64,000 bases of DNA from NCBI RefSeq assembly GCF_001908185.1, contig NZ_LGHM01000150.1:1-64000 (forward strand). Reading direction: 5' to 3'. The position numbers were made by a program, and so were the translations under genes. Under the pieces are notes generated by a model. The model did not search any database, had not been told where the DNA came from, and saw nothing but the letters and a program-made list of their open reading frames with translations. This stretch comes from Bradyrhizobium sp. AS23.2 (lineage in GTDB: Bacteria > Pseudomonadota > Alphaproteobacteria > Rhizobiales > Xanthobacteraceae). Below, piece after piece: positions 27,690 to 36,404 of this stretch (position 1 is the first letter of the stretch; each line of letters begins with the position of its first letter).

Positions 27690-28385
27690 CTACATCTCGC
27701 CGGTGATGAACGGATTGGTCATCCGCTCCTGGCCGATGCTCGAGCCTGCGCCATGGCCGCAGATAAAGCCGACATCGTCGCCGAGCGGCAGCAGCTTGGT
27801 CTTGATCGAATTGATCAGCATTGCATGACTGCCGCCGGGCAGGTCGGTGCGCCCGACCGAACCCGCAAACAGCACGTCGCCGACATGGGCGAAGCGCAGC
27901 TCCTTGTTGAAGAACACCACGCTGCCGGGCGAGTGGCCGGGGCAGTGAAAAATGTCGAATTGCAAACCGCCGATCGACACGGTGTCACCTTCGTCGAGCC
28001 AGCGGTCCGGCTCGAAGTTGCGGCCGCCGGTCATGCCGAAGCGCGCGCCGCTTTCGACCACGTTGTCGAGCAGGTACTTGTCCGCGATGTGCGGGCCCTC
28101 GATCGGCACCTTCAGCGCATCGCGCAATTCGGCCGCGCCGCCGACATGGTCGATATGGCCGTGGGTCAGCCAGATCTTCTCCACGGTGACGCCGGTCTGC
28201 TTGATCGCCTCCAAAATCTTCGGCACGTCCCCGCCGGGGTCGATCACCACGGCCTTCTTGCCGGGCTCGTCCCAGATGATGGTGCAGTTCTGCTCGAACA
28301 ACGTCACGGGAACGATGATCGCACCAGCCTTTGCCGTTTGGGATTCGGCTTGCTGGGATTCTTGGGTGTCATTTTGCTCGGTCAT
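27690..28385 (-). CDS. Metallo-beta-lactamase-fold hydrolase, glyoxalase II-like
   Basis: The 231-residue protein has a hydrophilic Gln/Ser-rich 20-residue leader and then a complete MBL domain. It shows THGHIDHVGG (HxHxDH), His in HCPGHSPGSVVFF, Asp in HVGDVLFAGSVGRTDLPGG and a final His in CGHG. This is the two-metal site and the short single-domain architecture of YcbL/GloB-type thioesterases, which lack the C-terminal glyoxalase II helix domain. A role in hydrolysing S-lactoylglutathione or other glutathione or CoA thioesters is likely. It is convergent with hxlR and divergent from the alpha-glucosidase. Confidence 0.85.
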   Translation of the reverse strand: MTEQNDTQESQQAESQTAKAGAIIVPVTLFEQNCTIIWDEPGKKAVVIDPGGDVPKILEAIKQTGVTVEKIWLTHGHIDHVGGAAELRDALKVPIEGPHIADKYLLDNVVESGARFGMTGGRNFEPDRWLDEGDTVSIGGLQFDIFHCPGHSPGSVVFFNKELRFAHVGDVLFAGSVGRTDLPGGSHAMLINSIKTKLLPLGDDVGFICGHGAGSSIGQERMTNPFITGEM

Positions 28386-28556
28386 GGCCTCACAATGCCG
28401 ATTTTTGCCATGCCGCCAAGCAAAAGATTCGTGTCGGCCCGGGGAGCGGCCGCCTCGTCGTCACACGGGCGTCCCATTTCGCTTGCTGATTTGAACCGGG
28501 GGCGTTCCTTCAGCGTTCTATCGCGCGAGAAGCACATTTCTTGGGGTATTTCCCGC

Positions 28557-30155
28557 ATGGCCCAGAGCGACGAAAACTGGTGGCGCGACGGCATCTTCTA
28601 TCAGATCTATCCGCGCTCCTTTCAGGACAGCGACGGTGACGGCGTCGGCGATCTCGCGGGCATCCTGAGGCGGCTGCCTTACGTGAAATCGCTCGGCGTC
28701 GACGCGATCTGGCTGTCGCCGATCTTCCCCTCGCCAATGGCGGATTTCGGCTACGACATCTCGGACTATACCGGCATCGAGCCGCTATTCGGCACGATGG
28801 CGGATTTCGATGCGCTGCTCAGCGCTGCGCATGACAACGGCCTGAAGCTGATCCTCGACCTCGTGCCGAACCACACCTCGGACCAGCATCCCTGGTTCGT
28901 CGAGAGCCGGTCCTCGCGCGACAATCCCAAACGCGACTGGTACGTCTGGCGCGATCCGGCCCCCGATGGCGGCCTGCCCAACAACTGGCTGTCCGAGTTC
29001 GGCGGCAGTGCGTGGCGACTCGACGAGACGACAGGTCAATATTACTACCACGCCTTCCTCGTCCAGCAGCCGGACCTCAACTGGCGCAATCCGGACGTCC
29101 GTGCGGCGATCTACGACGTGATGCGGTTCTGGCTGGAGAAGGGCGTCGACGGCTTTCGCGTCGACGTGATCTGGCACCTGATCAAGGACACAGAATTCCG
29201 CGACAACCCGCCGAACCCGCATTACGTCGAGGGCCGGCCGCCAAACGAAAAGCTCCTGACGCAATACTCTACCGACCAGCCGGAGGTGCATGACGTCATC
29301 GCCGAGATGCGGCGCGTCACCGATGCGTATTCGGCGCGCGTGCTGATCGGCGAGATCTATCTGCCGCTGCATCGCCTGATGGCCTATTACGGCAACGATC
29401 TCACCGGCGCGCAGATGCCGTTCAACTTCGCGCTGCTCTCGACCTTCTGGAGCGCGCGCTCCATCGAGAAGATCATCGAGGACTATGAGAAGGCGCTGCC
29501 GAATGGCGCCTGGCCGAACTGGGTGCTCGGCAATCACGACCGGCCACGCGTGGCGAGCCGTGTCGGGGCAGAGCAGGCCCGCGTCGCCGCGATGCTGCTG
29601 CTGACGCTGCGCGGCACACCGACGCTCTATTATGGCGACGAGATCGGCATGCATCAGCTCACGATCGCGCCCGAAGATGTCCGCGATCCCTTCGAGAAGA
29701 ACGTGCCCGGCATCGGCGTCGGGCGCGACGGCTGCCGCACGCCGATGCAGTGGGACTCCTCAGGTTTTTCCGGCTTCTCGGACGTCAAGCCGTGGCTGCC
29801 GCTGCCCGAGGATCATGTCCACGAGAATGTCGTCAATCTCGAAGCTGATTCACGCTCGATCCTCAGCCTGTACAAGCGCCTGATTGCCTTGCGGAAGGCC
29901 TGCCCGCCGCTGGTCTCGGGTGACTATCATCCGATTGCTGCGCAAGGCGACCTGCTGATCTATCGCCGCACGGCCGAGGGCAGGGCGGTGATCGTCGTGC
30001 TCAATCTCGGCCCCGACCCGATAGCCGTAACCAGCACCGCGATACGTTTCGGCAGCGAGGTCCTGCTGTCGACGTTTCTGGATCGCGAGGGCGAGCGGCT
30101 CGAGGGCGTGCTGGATTTGCGCGGCAATGAGGGGGTGGTGGTCGGGCCGCCCTAG
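28557..30155 (+). CDS. GH13 alpha-glucosidase
   Basis: The start is ATG 28557 (MAQSDENWWRDGIFYQIYPRSF); the longer open frame upstream runs antisense over the MBL gene and is not coding. The 532-residue enzyme has the GH13 regions DLVPNHTS (101-108), GFRVDVIWH with nucleophile Asp203, LIGEIYLP with acid/base Glu266 and VLGNHDRPR with Asp328. No signal peptide is present, so it acts in the cytoplasm, hydrolysing alpha-1,4 or alpha-1,6 glucosides such as maltose, sucrose isomers or trehalose-like sugars. It is close to oligo-1,6-glucosidase/AglA types. No sugar transporter lies beside it. Confidence 0.9.
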   Translation: MAQSDENWWRDGIFYQIYPRSFQDSDGDGVGDLAGILRRLPYVKSLGVDAIWLSPIFPSPMADFGYDISDYTGIEPLFGTMADFDALLSAAHDNGLKLILDLVPNHTSDQHPWFVESRSSRDNPKRDWYVWRDPAPDGGLPNNWLSEFGGSAWRLDETTGQYYYHAFLVQQPDLNWRNPDVRAAIYDVMRFWLEKGVDGFRVDVIWHLIKDTEFRDNPPNPHYVEGRPPNEKLLTQYSTDQPEVHDVIAEMRRVTDAYSARVLIGEIYLPLHRLMAYYGNDLTGAQMPFNFALLSTFWSARSIEKIIEDYEKALPNGAWPNWVLGNHDRPRVASRVGAEQARVAAMLLLTLRGTPTLYYGDEIGMHQLTIAPEDVRDPFEKNVPGIGVGRDGCRTPMQWDSSGFSGFSDVKPWLPLPEDHVHENVVNLEADSRSILSLYKRLIALRKACPPLVSGDYHPIAAQGDLLIYRRTAEGRAVIVVLNLGPDPIAVTSTAIRFGSEVLLSTFLDREGERLEGVLDLRGNEGVVVGPP

Positions 30156-30160
30156 CAGCT

Positions 30161-30306
30161 GTCGTCCCGGGGCGCGCGAAGCGCGAGCCCGGGACTCATA
30201 ACCACAGGGCCAGGTTTGGCGATGATTTTTGGTTGTCGGTCTCGAGCCGCAACTACACCCTGTGGTTATGGATTCCGGGTTCGCGCTGCGCGCGCCCCGG
30301 AATGAC
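30161..30306. repeat. Fold-back repeat, mixed GTCGTCCCGG / GTCATTCCGG arms
   Basis: The left arm begins GTCGTCCCGGGGCGCGC and the right arm ends GCGCGCCCCGGAATGAC, complementary except for CGT/ATT differences. Inner CATAACCACAGGG / CCCTGTGGTTATG is a perfect inverted repeat. The copy begins 5 bases after the alpha-glucosidase stop and ends just before mmcB. Confidence 0.85.
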
Positions 30307-30336
30307 GGGCGCAACGGAATCGGCTAAACTCGCCCC

Positions 30337-30828
30337 ATGGACAATGTCGCCCGCAACATCGCCCTCGTTCCGCCGCCGGATCGCCGCCAGTCGGAGACGG
30401 CGCTGGCGATCGCGCGCGGCACCGCGCGGCTGCTTCGCTCGCTTGGCTTTTCCTGCGTCAGCGAATTGCCGCTGCCGTCGGGCCGGCGCGCCGATCTCGT
30501 GGCCTTGAACGAGCGCGGTGAGATCTGGATCGTCGAGATCAAGTCATCGGTCGAGGATCTGCGCGCCGACCAGAAATGGCACGAATACCGCGCCCATTGC
30601 GATCGGCTGTTCTTCGCCTTCACGCAGGACCTGCCTTGCGAGATCTTTCCGCAAGACACCGGCCTGATCATCGCGGATGCCTATGGCGCGCACCTGCATT
30701 GCGAGGCGCCCGAGCACAAGCTACCCGCGCCGACGCGCAAGCAGATGACGGTGCGGTTTGGAATGGCGGCGGCGCTGCGGATCAACCGGCTGGTCGATCC
30801 GCAGGGGCACGCGGATTTCTGGGAATAA
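30337..30828 (+). CDS. mmcB: MmcB family DNA repair nuclease-like protein
   Basis: The 163-residue protein belongs to the alphaproteobacterial MmcB family. A PD-(D/E)xK nuclease fold is visible: Glu20 in the first helix, then RRADLVALNERGEIWIVEIKSS with Asp53, Glu67 and Lys69, followed by a W/Y-rich segment (KWHEYRAHCDRLFFAF). In Caulobacter the family is needed for survival of mitomycin C damage and works with ImuB/DnaE2. The start ATG 30337 is 31 bases after a fold-back repeat, which leaves little room for a conventional promoter. Confidence 0.85.
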   Translation: MDNVARNIALVPPPDRRQSETALAIARGTARLLRSLGFSCVSELPLPSGRRADLVALNERGEIWIVEIKSSVEDLRADQKWHEYRAHCDRLFFAFTQDLPCEIFPQDTGLIIADAYGAHLHCEAPEHKLPAPTRKQMTVRFGMAAALRINRLVDPQGHADFWE

Positions 30829-30832
30829 GATA

Positions 30833-30995
30833 CTCTCGTGTCCCGGACGCGCTGCAACGCTCCCGGCGATGCGAAGCATCGTCCGGTGCGTTGCTGCGCA
30901 GAGCCGGGACCCAGAAGGCGGCGATCTACGCTGAAGCATAGGCCCCGGCTCAGCAGCGCATCACTTCGTGCTGCGCAGCGTCCGGGGCACGAGAG
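30833..30995. repeat. Fold-back repeat, CGTGTCCCGGACGC family
   Basis: The arms CTCTCGTGTCCCGGACGC and GCGTCCGGGGCACGAGAG pair with one mismatch, and inner GCTGCGCAGAGCCGGG / CCCCGGCTCAGCAGCGC also pair. It separates the convergent mmcB and regR genes. Confidence 0.85.
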
Positions 30996-31004
30996 CGGTG
31001 AAAA

Positions 31005-31559
31005 TTACCGCGGCGCGCGCTTCGCCAAAATCCGCTGCAACGTACGCCGGTGCATGTTGAGGCGGCGTGCCGTTTCCGAGACGTTGCGGTTGCACATCTC
31101 GTAGATGCGCTGGATGTGCTCCCAGCGCACGCGGTCGGCCGACATCGGGTTCGTCGGCAGCTCGGACTTCTCCGCGCTGGTCGACAGCAGCGCGGCGACG
31201 ACGTCGTCGGCGTCCGCAGGCTTCGAGAGATAGTCGATCGCGCCCATCTTCACCGCGGTCACTGCGGTGGCGATGTTGCCGTAGCCGGTCAGTACGATCG
31301 CGCGTGCTTCAGGGCGCTTCTTCTTCAACGCCGAGACGACGTCGAGGCCGTTGCCGTCGCCGAGCCGCAAATCGACCACCGCGAATGCGGGCGCAGCCTT
31401 GCCGATCTGCGCCAGTCCGTCCGAGACGGTGTCGCACGATGTCACAGCAAAACCACGGGTCTCCATCGCGCGCGACAGCCGCTCCAGAAACGGCTTGTCG
31501 TCCTCCACGATGAGAAGCGAGCGGTCGGTCTGTTCGTTCAGTTCGGCGATGGCGTTCAA
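31005..31559 (-). CDS. regR: Response regulator RegR (ActR/PrrA/RegA family)
   Basis: I set the start at TTG 31559 because GGAGAGAGGA lies 8 bases upstream and the length becomes 184 residues, typical of the family. The receiver domain (13-125) has the acidic pair Glu19-Asp20, phosphoacceptor Asp63 in AVVDLRLGDGNG and Lys in LSKPADADD. A flexible linker leads to a Fis-type helix-turn-helix (MCNRNVSETARRLNMHRRTLQ). In Bradyrhizobium, RegSR responds to redox state and supports nitrogen fixation and denitrification genes. The cognate kinase gene regS ends 103 bases upstream on the same strand. Confidence 0.9.
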   Translation of the reverse strand: MNAIAELNEQTDRSLLIVEDDKPFLERLSRAMETRGFAVTSCDTVSDGLAQIGKAAPAFAVVDLRLGDGNGLDVVSALKKKRPEARAIVLTGYGNIATAVTAVKMGAIDYLSKPADADDVVAALLSTSAEKSELPTNPMSADRVRWEHIQRIYEMCNRNVSETARRLNMHRRTLQRILAKRAPR

Positions 31560-31662
31560 GGTGTTGTCCTCTCTCCAGCGCTTCCACATATGGCGTCGCA
31601 ATCGGGCGGTGCCAAGGCCGCAAATGGTCGACCCGGCCTTCCGTGCGACGCAAGGTCGCGGT

Positions 31663-32994
31663 CTATCCTATTGTTTCTTCGAAGGTCTCGATAGCCTCAA
31701 AACGCTCTCTCAGCCATGTGATCTGTACCACTGCACCGTGTTCCGGAAAGGTCCGATTGGTGAACGAGACCTTGGCGCCGGTGCGTTCGAGCAGTGTGCG
31801 CGCGATGAACACGCCGAGCCCGAGGCCGCGCCGTGCGCCGCCACCTTCATCCAGGATGCGCCGCCGCGACAGATAGGGCTCGCCGATCCGGTTGAGGATA
31901 TCAGGCGGGATGCCGGGACCATCGTCGGAGATCACGAGCTCGATCGTGTCCTTGTTCCACCAGGCATTCACCTCGACGGTGGTGCGGGCGAAGTCGACTG
32001 CGTTCTCGACGATATTGCCGACGCCGTAGAGGATCGCCGGGTTGCGTGAGCCAACCGGCTCGGCGACTGCGGCTACTGCGATCCGCACCTTGATGTCGAC
32101 GCCGAAATCGCGGTGCGGCGCCACCACCTCCTCGATCAGCTCCGACAGTTTCATGCGGTCGAACGGCGCACCGGTGGAGGAGAGCTGGGTGATCTTGCTC
32201 AGGATGTCGCGGCAGCGCTGCGTCTGCTCGCGCAGGGTTTTCAGGTCGGCGGCAAAGCCCGGATCCTTCACCGTCTTTTCGAGCTCGCGCGAGATCAGGA
32301 AGATGGTGGCGAGCGGCGTGCCGAGCTCGTGCGCGGCCGCCGCGGCAAGCCCGTCGAGCTGGGTCAGATGCTGCTCGCGTGTCAGCACCAGCTCGGTCGC
32401 AGCCAGCGCGTCCGCCAGCTTGCGCGCCTCCTCGGTCACCTGAAACGAGTAGAGGCTGGTGACGCCGATCGCGAGCACGATCGAGAGCCAGACGCCGACG
32501 AGATAGATCGGCGGCAGCACCAGGGGATCGTCGGAATCCCAGGGCAGCGGCAGATGGAAGAAGAACAGGACCGAGGCGCAGGCCACCGCCAGCAGGCCGA
32601 GGCCGAAGGTGACGCGGGCCGGCAGCGCAGTGGCCGAGATCAGCACGGGCGCGAGGAACAGGAACGAGAACGGGTTCTGCAGTCCGCCGGTGAAGAACAG
32701 CAGCCCGGCCAGTTCAACGATGTTGAGCGCAAGCAGTCCTGCGGCCTGCATCGGCTCCAGCCGCTGCAGCGGATTGGACAGGGTCTGGAGCCCCAGATTG
32801 AGCGCCGCCGACAGGGCGATGATACTGACGCAGGGGACGATCTCGACGTTGAACTCCAGCCCTTGCGCCACGATGAAGATCGCGGCGAGCTGGCCCAGCA
32901 CCGCGAGCCAGCGCAGCCGCAGGATCGTGTCCAGCCGGATATGCCGCTGCGCAGGGCGAAAGTCGGAAGCGGCAATTTCGGTCTTATCTGTCAA
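31663..32994 (-). CDS. regS: Redox sensor histidine kinase RegS (RegB/PrrB family)
   Basis: The 443-residue kinase begins at TTG 32994 with GAAGG upstream. Six hydrophobic segments span about 30-185 and include the ubiquinone-binding heptapeptide GGLQNPF (103-109). The H-box is AAAAAHELGTPLAT with His222; a cysteine at 261 (QRCRDIL) corresponds in position to the redox-active Cys of RegB, 39 residues after the His. N-box (GVGNIVENAVDFA) and G-boxes (DDGPGIP, RRGLGLGVFIA) are intact. It should phosphorylate RegR when the quinone pool is reduced. It is divergent from an ABC exporter gene, with 99 bases between starts. Confidence 0.9.
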   Translation of the reverse strand: MTDKTEIAASDFRPAQRHIRLDTILRLRWLAVLGQLAAIFIVAQGLEFNVEIVPCVSIIALSAALNLGLQTLSNPLQRLEPMQAAGLLALNIVELAGLLFFTGGLQNPFSFLFLAPVLISATALPARVTFGLGLLAVACASVLFFFHLPLPWDSDDPLVLPPIYLVGVWLSIVLAIGVTSLYSFQVTEEARKLADALAATELVLTREQHLTQLDGLAAAAAHELGTPLATIFLISRELEKTVKDPGFAADLKTLREQTQRCRDILSKITQLSSTGAPFDRMKLSELIEEVVAPHRDFGVDIKVRIAVAAVAEPVGSRNPAILYGVGNIVENAVDFARTTVEVNAWWNKDTIELVISDDGPGIPPDILNRIGEPYLSRRRILDEGGGARRGLGLGVFIARTLLERTGAKVSFTNRTFPEHGAVVQITWLRERFEAIETFEETIG

Positions 32995-33093
32995 TGTGGC
33001 GGTGCCTTCTCGATCACAAACGCGCAGCTCGCGGAACCACGAGGGATTACAAGCCTTGCGCTTCCCGCTGCAATAGCAGAAGAACGGCCCAGC

Positions 33094-33900
33094 ATGACCG
33101 AGAATGACAAGGCTTCAAGTCGGCCGACTGTCGCGGATCGCAGCTCCCTGGCTGCGATCGAGGTCGATCACCTCGTCAAGTTCTACAAGCAGACCCGCGC
33201 CGTCGACGATATCTCCTTTTCGCTTCCGCGCGGCAGCATCACCGGACTTCTGGGCGGCAACGGCGCCGGCAAGACCACGACCATCGCGATGATCATGGGC
33301 CTGGTGCTGCCGACCTCCGGCCGCGTCAGGGTGCTCGGGCATCGGATGCCCGAGGAAAGCGCGGCCGTGCTGGGGCGGATGAATTTCGAGAGCCCATATG
33401 TCGACATGCCGATGCGGCTCACTGTGCGGCAGAACCTCACAGTGTTCGGCAAGCTCTATGCGGTGAAGAACCTGTCCGACCGCATCGCCAAGCTGGCCGA
33501 CGATCTCGACCTCACCGATTTCATCGACCGCGCCAACGGCAAGCTCTCCGCCGGGCAGAAGACCCGCGTCGCCCTTGCCAAGGCACTGATCAACCAGCCC
33601 GAGCTGCTGTTGCTGGACGAGCCGACCGCCTCGCTCGACCCTGACACCGCCGACTGGGTGCGCGCGCATATGGAGCGCTATCGCAAGGAGAATAACGCCA
33701 CCATCCTGCTGGCTTCGCACAACATGCTCGAGGTCGAGCGGCTCTGCGACCGCATCATCATCATGAAGCGCGGCCGCATCGAGGACGACGACGCGCCGGA
33801 GGCCATCATGGCCCGCTACAACCGCACCACGCTGGAGGAGGTGTTTCTGGACGTCGCACGCGGCCGGGTGAACGGCGTCAGGCAGGAGGCGGCGCGATGA
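33094..33900 (+). CDS. ABC-2 type exporter ATPase
   Basis: The start is ATG 33094 (MTENDKASSRPTVADRS), giving 268 residues; the upstream open frame is antisense to regS. Walker A is GGNGAGKTT (about 61-69), the ABC signature is LSAGQKTR, Walker B is LLLLDEPTASLDP and the switch His is in LASHNM. The N-terminal 18 residues are a hydrophilic extension. The protein resembles drug- or lipid-exporter ATPases (CcmA/NodI type). The next gene is its permease, whose ATG overlaps this stop codon (ATGA). Confidence 0.88.
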   Translation: MTENDKASSRPTVADRSSLAAIEVDHLVKFYKQTRAVDDISFSLPRGSITGLLGGNGAGKTTTIAMIMGLVLPTSGRVRVLGHRMPEESAAVLGRMNFESPYVDMPMRLTVRQNLTVFGKLYAVKNLSDRIAKLADDLDLTDFIDRANGKLSAGQKTRVALAKALINQPELLLLDEPTASLDPDTADWVRAHMERYRKENNATILLASHNMLEVERLCDRIIIMKRGRIEDDDAPEAIMARYNRTTLEEVFLDVARGRVNGVRQEAAR

Positions 33901-34850
33901 GCGAACCCCCATGTTTCGCTCGTAGCCGTAGCCGTAGCCCGGATGGAGCGCAGCGTAATCCGGGGGGTCTCGCGTCTGGATGGACTTTTCCCGGATTGCG
34001 CTTCGCTCCATCCAGGCTACGCGGTGCGGCCATGACCGAGGTTTCCCTCCACCGCGGCATCTCCATGCAGCGCATCGGCGCGATGATCCTGCGCTACTGG
34101 TATCTGCTGATGTCGTCCTGGCCGCGGCTGCTCGAGCTTTTGTACTGGCCGGCGCTCCAGGTCATCACCTGGGGCTTCCTCCAGCTCTACATTGCCCAAA
34201 ATGCGAACTTCTTCGCGCGGGCGGGCGGCACGCTGATCGGCGCCGTCATCCTCTGGGACATCCTGTTCCGCGGGCAGCTCGGCTTCTCCATCTCGTTCCT
34301 GGAGGAGATGTGGGCGCGGAACCTCGGCAACCTCATGATGAGCCCGCTCAAGCCGATCGAGTTTCTGCTGTCGCTGATGGTCATGAGCCTGATCCGGCTC
34401 GCCATCGGCGTGATCCCGATGACGCTGCTTGCGCTGTTCCTGTTCCACTTCAACGTCTACGCCCTCGGCCTGCCGTTGATCGCCTTCTTCTGCAACCTGA
34501 TCTTCACGAGCTGGTCGGTCGGGATCTTTGTCTCGGGCCTGGTGCTGCGAAACGGGCTTGGCGCCGAGAGCATCGTCTGGACGCTGATGTTCGCGATCAT
34601 GCCGCTCGCCTGCATCTACTATCCGGTGAGCGTGCTGCCGGCCTGGCTGCAATATGTCGCCTGGGCGCTGCCGCCGACCTACGTGTTTGAGGGAATGCGC
34701 GCGCTGCTGATCGAGAACACCTTCCGCACCGACCTGATGCTGGATGCGCTGGCGATCAATGCGGGCCTGCTGATTGCATCTTTTGGAGCATTCCTTGCCC
34801 TTTTGCGCAGCGCCAGAAAGCACGGCTCGCTGCTGTCCAGCGGCGAATAG
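33897..34850 (+). CDS. ABC-2 type permease with a repeat-derived N-terminus
   Basis: The membrane subunit has about six helices and matches ABC-2 permeases (LEEMWARNLGNLMMSPLKPIEFL, then YYPVSVLPAWLQYVAWALPPTYVFEGMR). Two starts compete. ATG 33897 overlaps the ATPase stop and has a perfect AGGAGG 7 bases upstream, giving 317 residues. ATG 34032 (MTEVSLHRG) gives the 272-residue length expected for the family but has no ribosome site. The 45 extra residues are encoded by a fold-back repeat (33933-34021) that leaves the frame open. I favour translation from 33897 through the repeat. Substrate unknown. Confidence 0.75.
   Translation: MSEPPCFARSRSRSPDGAQRNPGGLASGWTFPGLRFAPSRLRGAAMTEVSLHRGISMQRIGAMILRYWYLLMSSWPRLLELLYWPALQVITWGFLQLYIAQNANFFARAGGTLIGAVILWDILFRGQLGFSISFLEEMWARNLGNLMMSPLKPIEFLLSLMVMSLIRLAIGVIPMTLLALFLFHFNVYALGLPLIAFFCNLIFTSWSVGIFVSGLVLRNGLGAESIVWTLMFAIMPLACIYYPVSVLPAWLQYVAWALPPTYVFEGMRALLIENTFRTDLMLDALAINAGLLIASFGAFLALLRSARKHGSLLSSGE
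33933..34021. repeat. Fold-back repeat inside a permease gene
   Basis: The arms CGTAGCCCGGATGGAGCG and CGCTCCATCCAGGCTACG pair with one mismatch; inner GTAATCCGG / CCGGATTGC pair imperfectly. The insertion separates a perfect ribosome site and ATG from the conserved part of the permease and encodes an Arg/Pro/Gly-rich peptide (PDGAQRNPGG...PGLRFAPSRLR) without a stop. Confidence 0.85.
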
Positions 34851-34971
34851 CGTCACTTTCCCGTGGATTCAGGCTGGTTTGGCCGTCCCGGCTACGTAGA
34901 TGTACGGAACCATGCATTGACGCAATATTACGCATTCGGCAGTATGCTGCGATGCGAAGAGGACTTTAACA

Positions 34972-36300
34972 ATGCCTATTGGTGAGTTTGGCGGCGCGCC
35001 GCCCCTGGCTGCGGAAGGCAGTCCGGTCCTGACGACGCCGATGTACTGGATGTACGAGATGGCGCACGCCTCTCTCAATCCGGCGCGTGCGGTCACCGAC
35101 GCGACCAAGCTGCTGTTCCAGAATCCGCTAAATCCGTGGGCGCGCACCGAGGTCGGCAAGTCGGTCGCCGCAGCCTGCGAACTGTTCGAGCGCACCACGC
35201 GCCGTTACGGCAAGCCGGAATGGGGCCTCAACGACACCGAGGTCAACGGCATCCGCGTTCCCGTCGAAATCCGTTCGGTCTGGGAAAAGCCGTTCTGCCG
35301 CCTGCTCTACTTCGATCGCAAGTTCGCCCGTCCGCTGCGCAGCCCGCAGCCGCGCGTGCTGATCGTCGCGCCGATGTCCGGCCACTACGCGACGCTGCTC
35401 CGTGGCACGGTCGAGGCGTTCCTGCCGGCGCATGAGGTCTACATCACCGACTGGGCCGATGCCCGCATGGTGCCGCTCAGCGACGGCCGCTTCGATCTCG
35501 ACGACTACATCGACTATGTCATCGAGATGCTGCACGTTCTCGGCGGCAACACCCATGTCATGGCGGTGTGCCAGCCCTCCGTGCCCGTCGTCGCCGCCGT
35601 CTCGGTCATGGAAGCGAAGCGCGATCCCTTCGTGCCGACCTCGATGACGCTGATGGGCGGCCCGATCGACACGCGCCGCAATCCGACCGCGGTGAACAAG
35701 CTCGCCCAGGAGCGCGGCATCGACTGGTTCCGCAACACCGTCATCACCAAGGTGCCGTTCCCGCATCCCGGCATGATGCGCGACGTCTATCCGGGCTTCC
35801 TGCAGCTCAACGGGTTCATCAGCATGAACCTCGACCGGCACATGGACGCCCACAAGCGTCTCTTCGCCAATCTGGTGAAGGGCGACGGCGACCTCGTCGA
35901 CAAGCATCGCGACTTCTATGACGAATATCTTGCGGTGATGGACCTCCCTGCCGAGTATTATCTGCAGACGGTCGACACCGTGTTCGTGAAGCACTCGCTG
36001 CCGAAGGGCGAGATGACCCATCGTGGAACTCGCGTCGATCCCTCGAAGGTCACGCGCGTTGCGTTGATGACGGTCGAAGGCGAGAACGACGACATCTCCG
36101 GGCTCGGCCAGACCGAAGCAACGCACACATTGTGCAGTTCGATTCCCGAACATCGCCGCGTTCACTACGTCCAGAAGGGCGTTGGACATTACGGCGTGTT
36201 CAACGGCTCGCGCTTCAAGTCGGAAATTGTGCCGCGGATTCATGACTTCATGGTCTCGGCAGCGAATCCGAGCTCGTTGCAGGCTCTCGCGGCCGAATAG
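34972..36300 (+). CDS. phaZ: Intracellular polyhydroxybutyrate depolymerase
   Basis: The 442-residue cytoplasmic enzyme of the PhaZa/PhaZd type degrades stored PHB granules to oligomers or monomers. The N-terminal signature MYWMYEMAHASLNPARAVTDA, the WEKPFCRLLYFDRK region and an active-site Cys200 in HVMAVCQPSVPV (a lipase-box variant with Cys as nucleophile) fit the Cupriavidus PhaZ1 family. An Asp (GENDDI) and a His (GVGHYGVFNG) complete the triad. ATG 34972 has GAAGAGGA upstream. It stands alone, followed by a hairpin terminator and repeats. Confidence 0.9.
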   Translation: MPIGEFGGAPPLAAEGSPVLTTPMYWMYEMAHASLNPARAVTDATKLLFQNPLNPWARTEVGKSVAAACELFERTTRRYGKPEWGLNDTEVNGIRVPVEIRSVWEKPFCRLLYFDRKFARPLRSPQPRVLIVAPMSGHYATLLRGTVEAFLPAHEVYITDWADARMVPLSDGRFDLDDYIDYVIEMLHVLGGNTHVMAVCQPSVPVVAAVSVMEAKRDPFVPTSMTLMGGPIDTRRNPTAVNKLAQERGIDWFRNTVITKVPFPHPGMMRDVYPGFLQLNGFISMNLDRHMDAHKRLFANLVKGDGDLVDKHRDFYDEYLAVMDLPAEYYLQTVDTVFVKHSLPKGEMTHRGTRVDPSKVTRVALMTVEGENDDISGLGQTEATHTLCSSIPEHRRVHYVQKGVGHYGVFNGSRFKSEIVPRIHDFMVSAANPSSLQALAAE

Positions 36301-36302
36301 AC

Positions 36303-36354
36303 GCGTTTTCGCGCGAAGTGGAGACCGGTTCGCGTAAAGAAAACGCGCCAAAAC
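36303..36354. repeat. Dispersed 50-base palindromic repeat, second copy
   Basis: GCGTTTTC (36303-36310) and GAAAACGC (36339-36346) are perfect inverted arms. The element repeats the block at 27115-27164 with only a few substitutions. It directly follows the phaZ stop. Confidence 0.8.
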
Positions 36355-36360
36355 ACGAAT

Positions 36361-36404
36361 CTAGAGCCCCGTTCCGATTCCATCGGAACGGAAAATGGCT
36401 CTAG
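36361..36404 (+). terminator. Cruciform hairpin after phaZ
   Basis: Outer arms CTAGAGCC (36361-36368) and GGCTCTAG (36397-36404) enclose a perfect inner hairpin GTTCCGAT-TCC-ATCGGAAC (36371-36389). A five-T run follows 5 bases later (36410-36414), so it can act as an intrinsic terminator for phaZ, although the element is also repeat-like. Confidence 0.6.

Noticed and set aside
27753-28556. Longer N-terminus for the alpha-glucosidase
   Set aside because: The upstream part of the frame is antisense to the MBL hydrolase gene, and the GH13 domain starts normally just after ATG 28557.
30307-30336. SOS (LexA) box upstream of mmcB
   Set aside because: I looked for GTTC-N7-GTTC or a close variant because mmcB is damage-induced in Caulobacter; none is present, and the upstream DNA is mostly a fold-back repeat.
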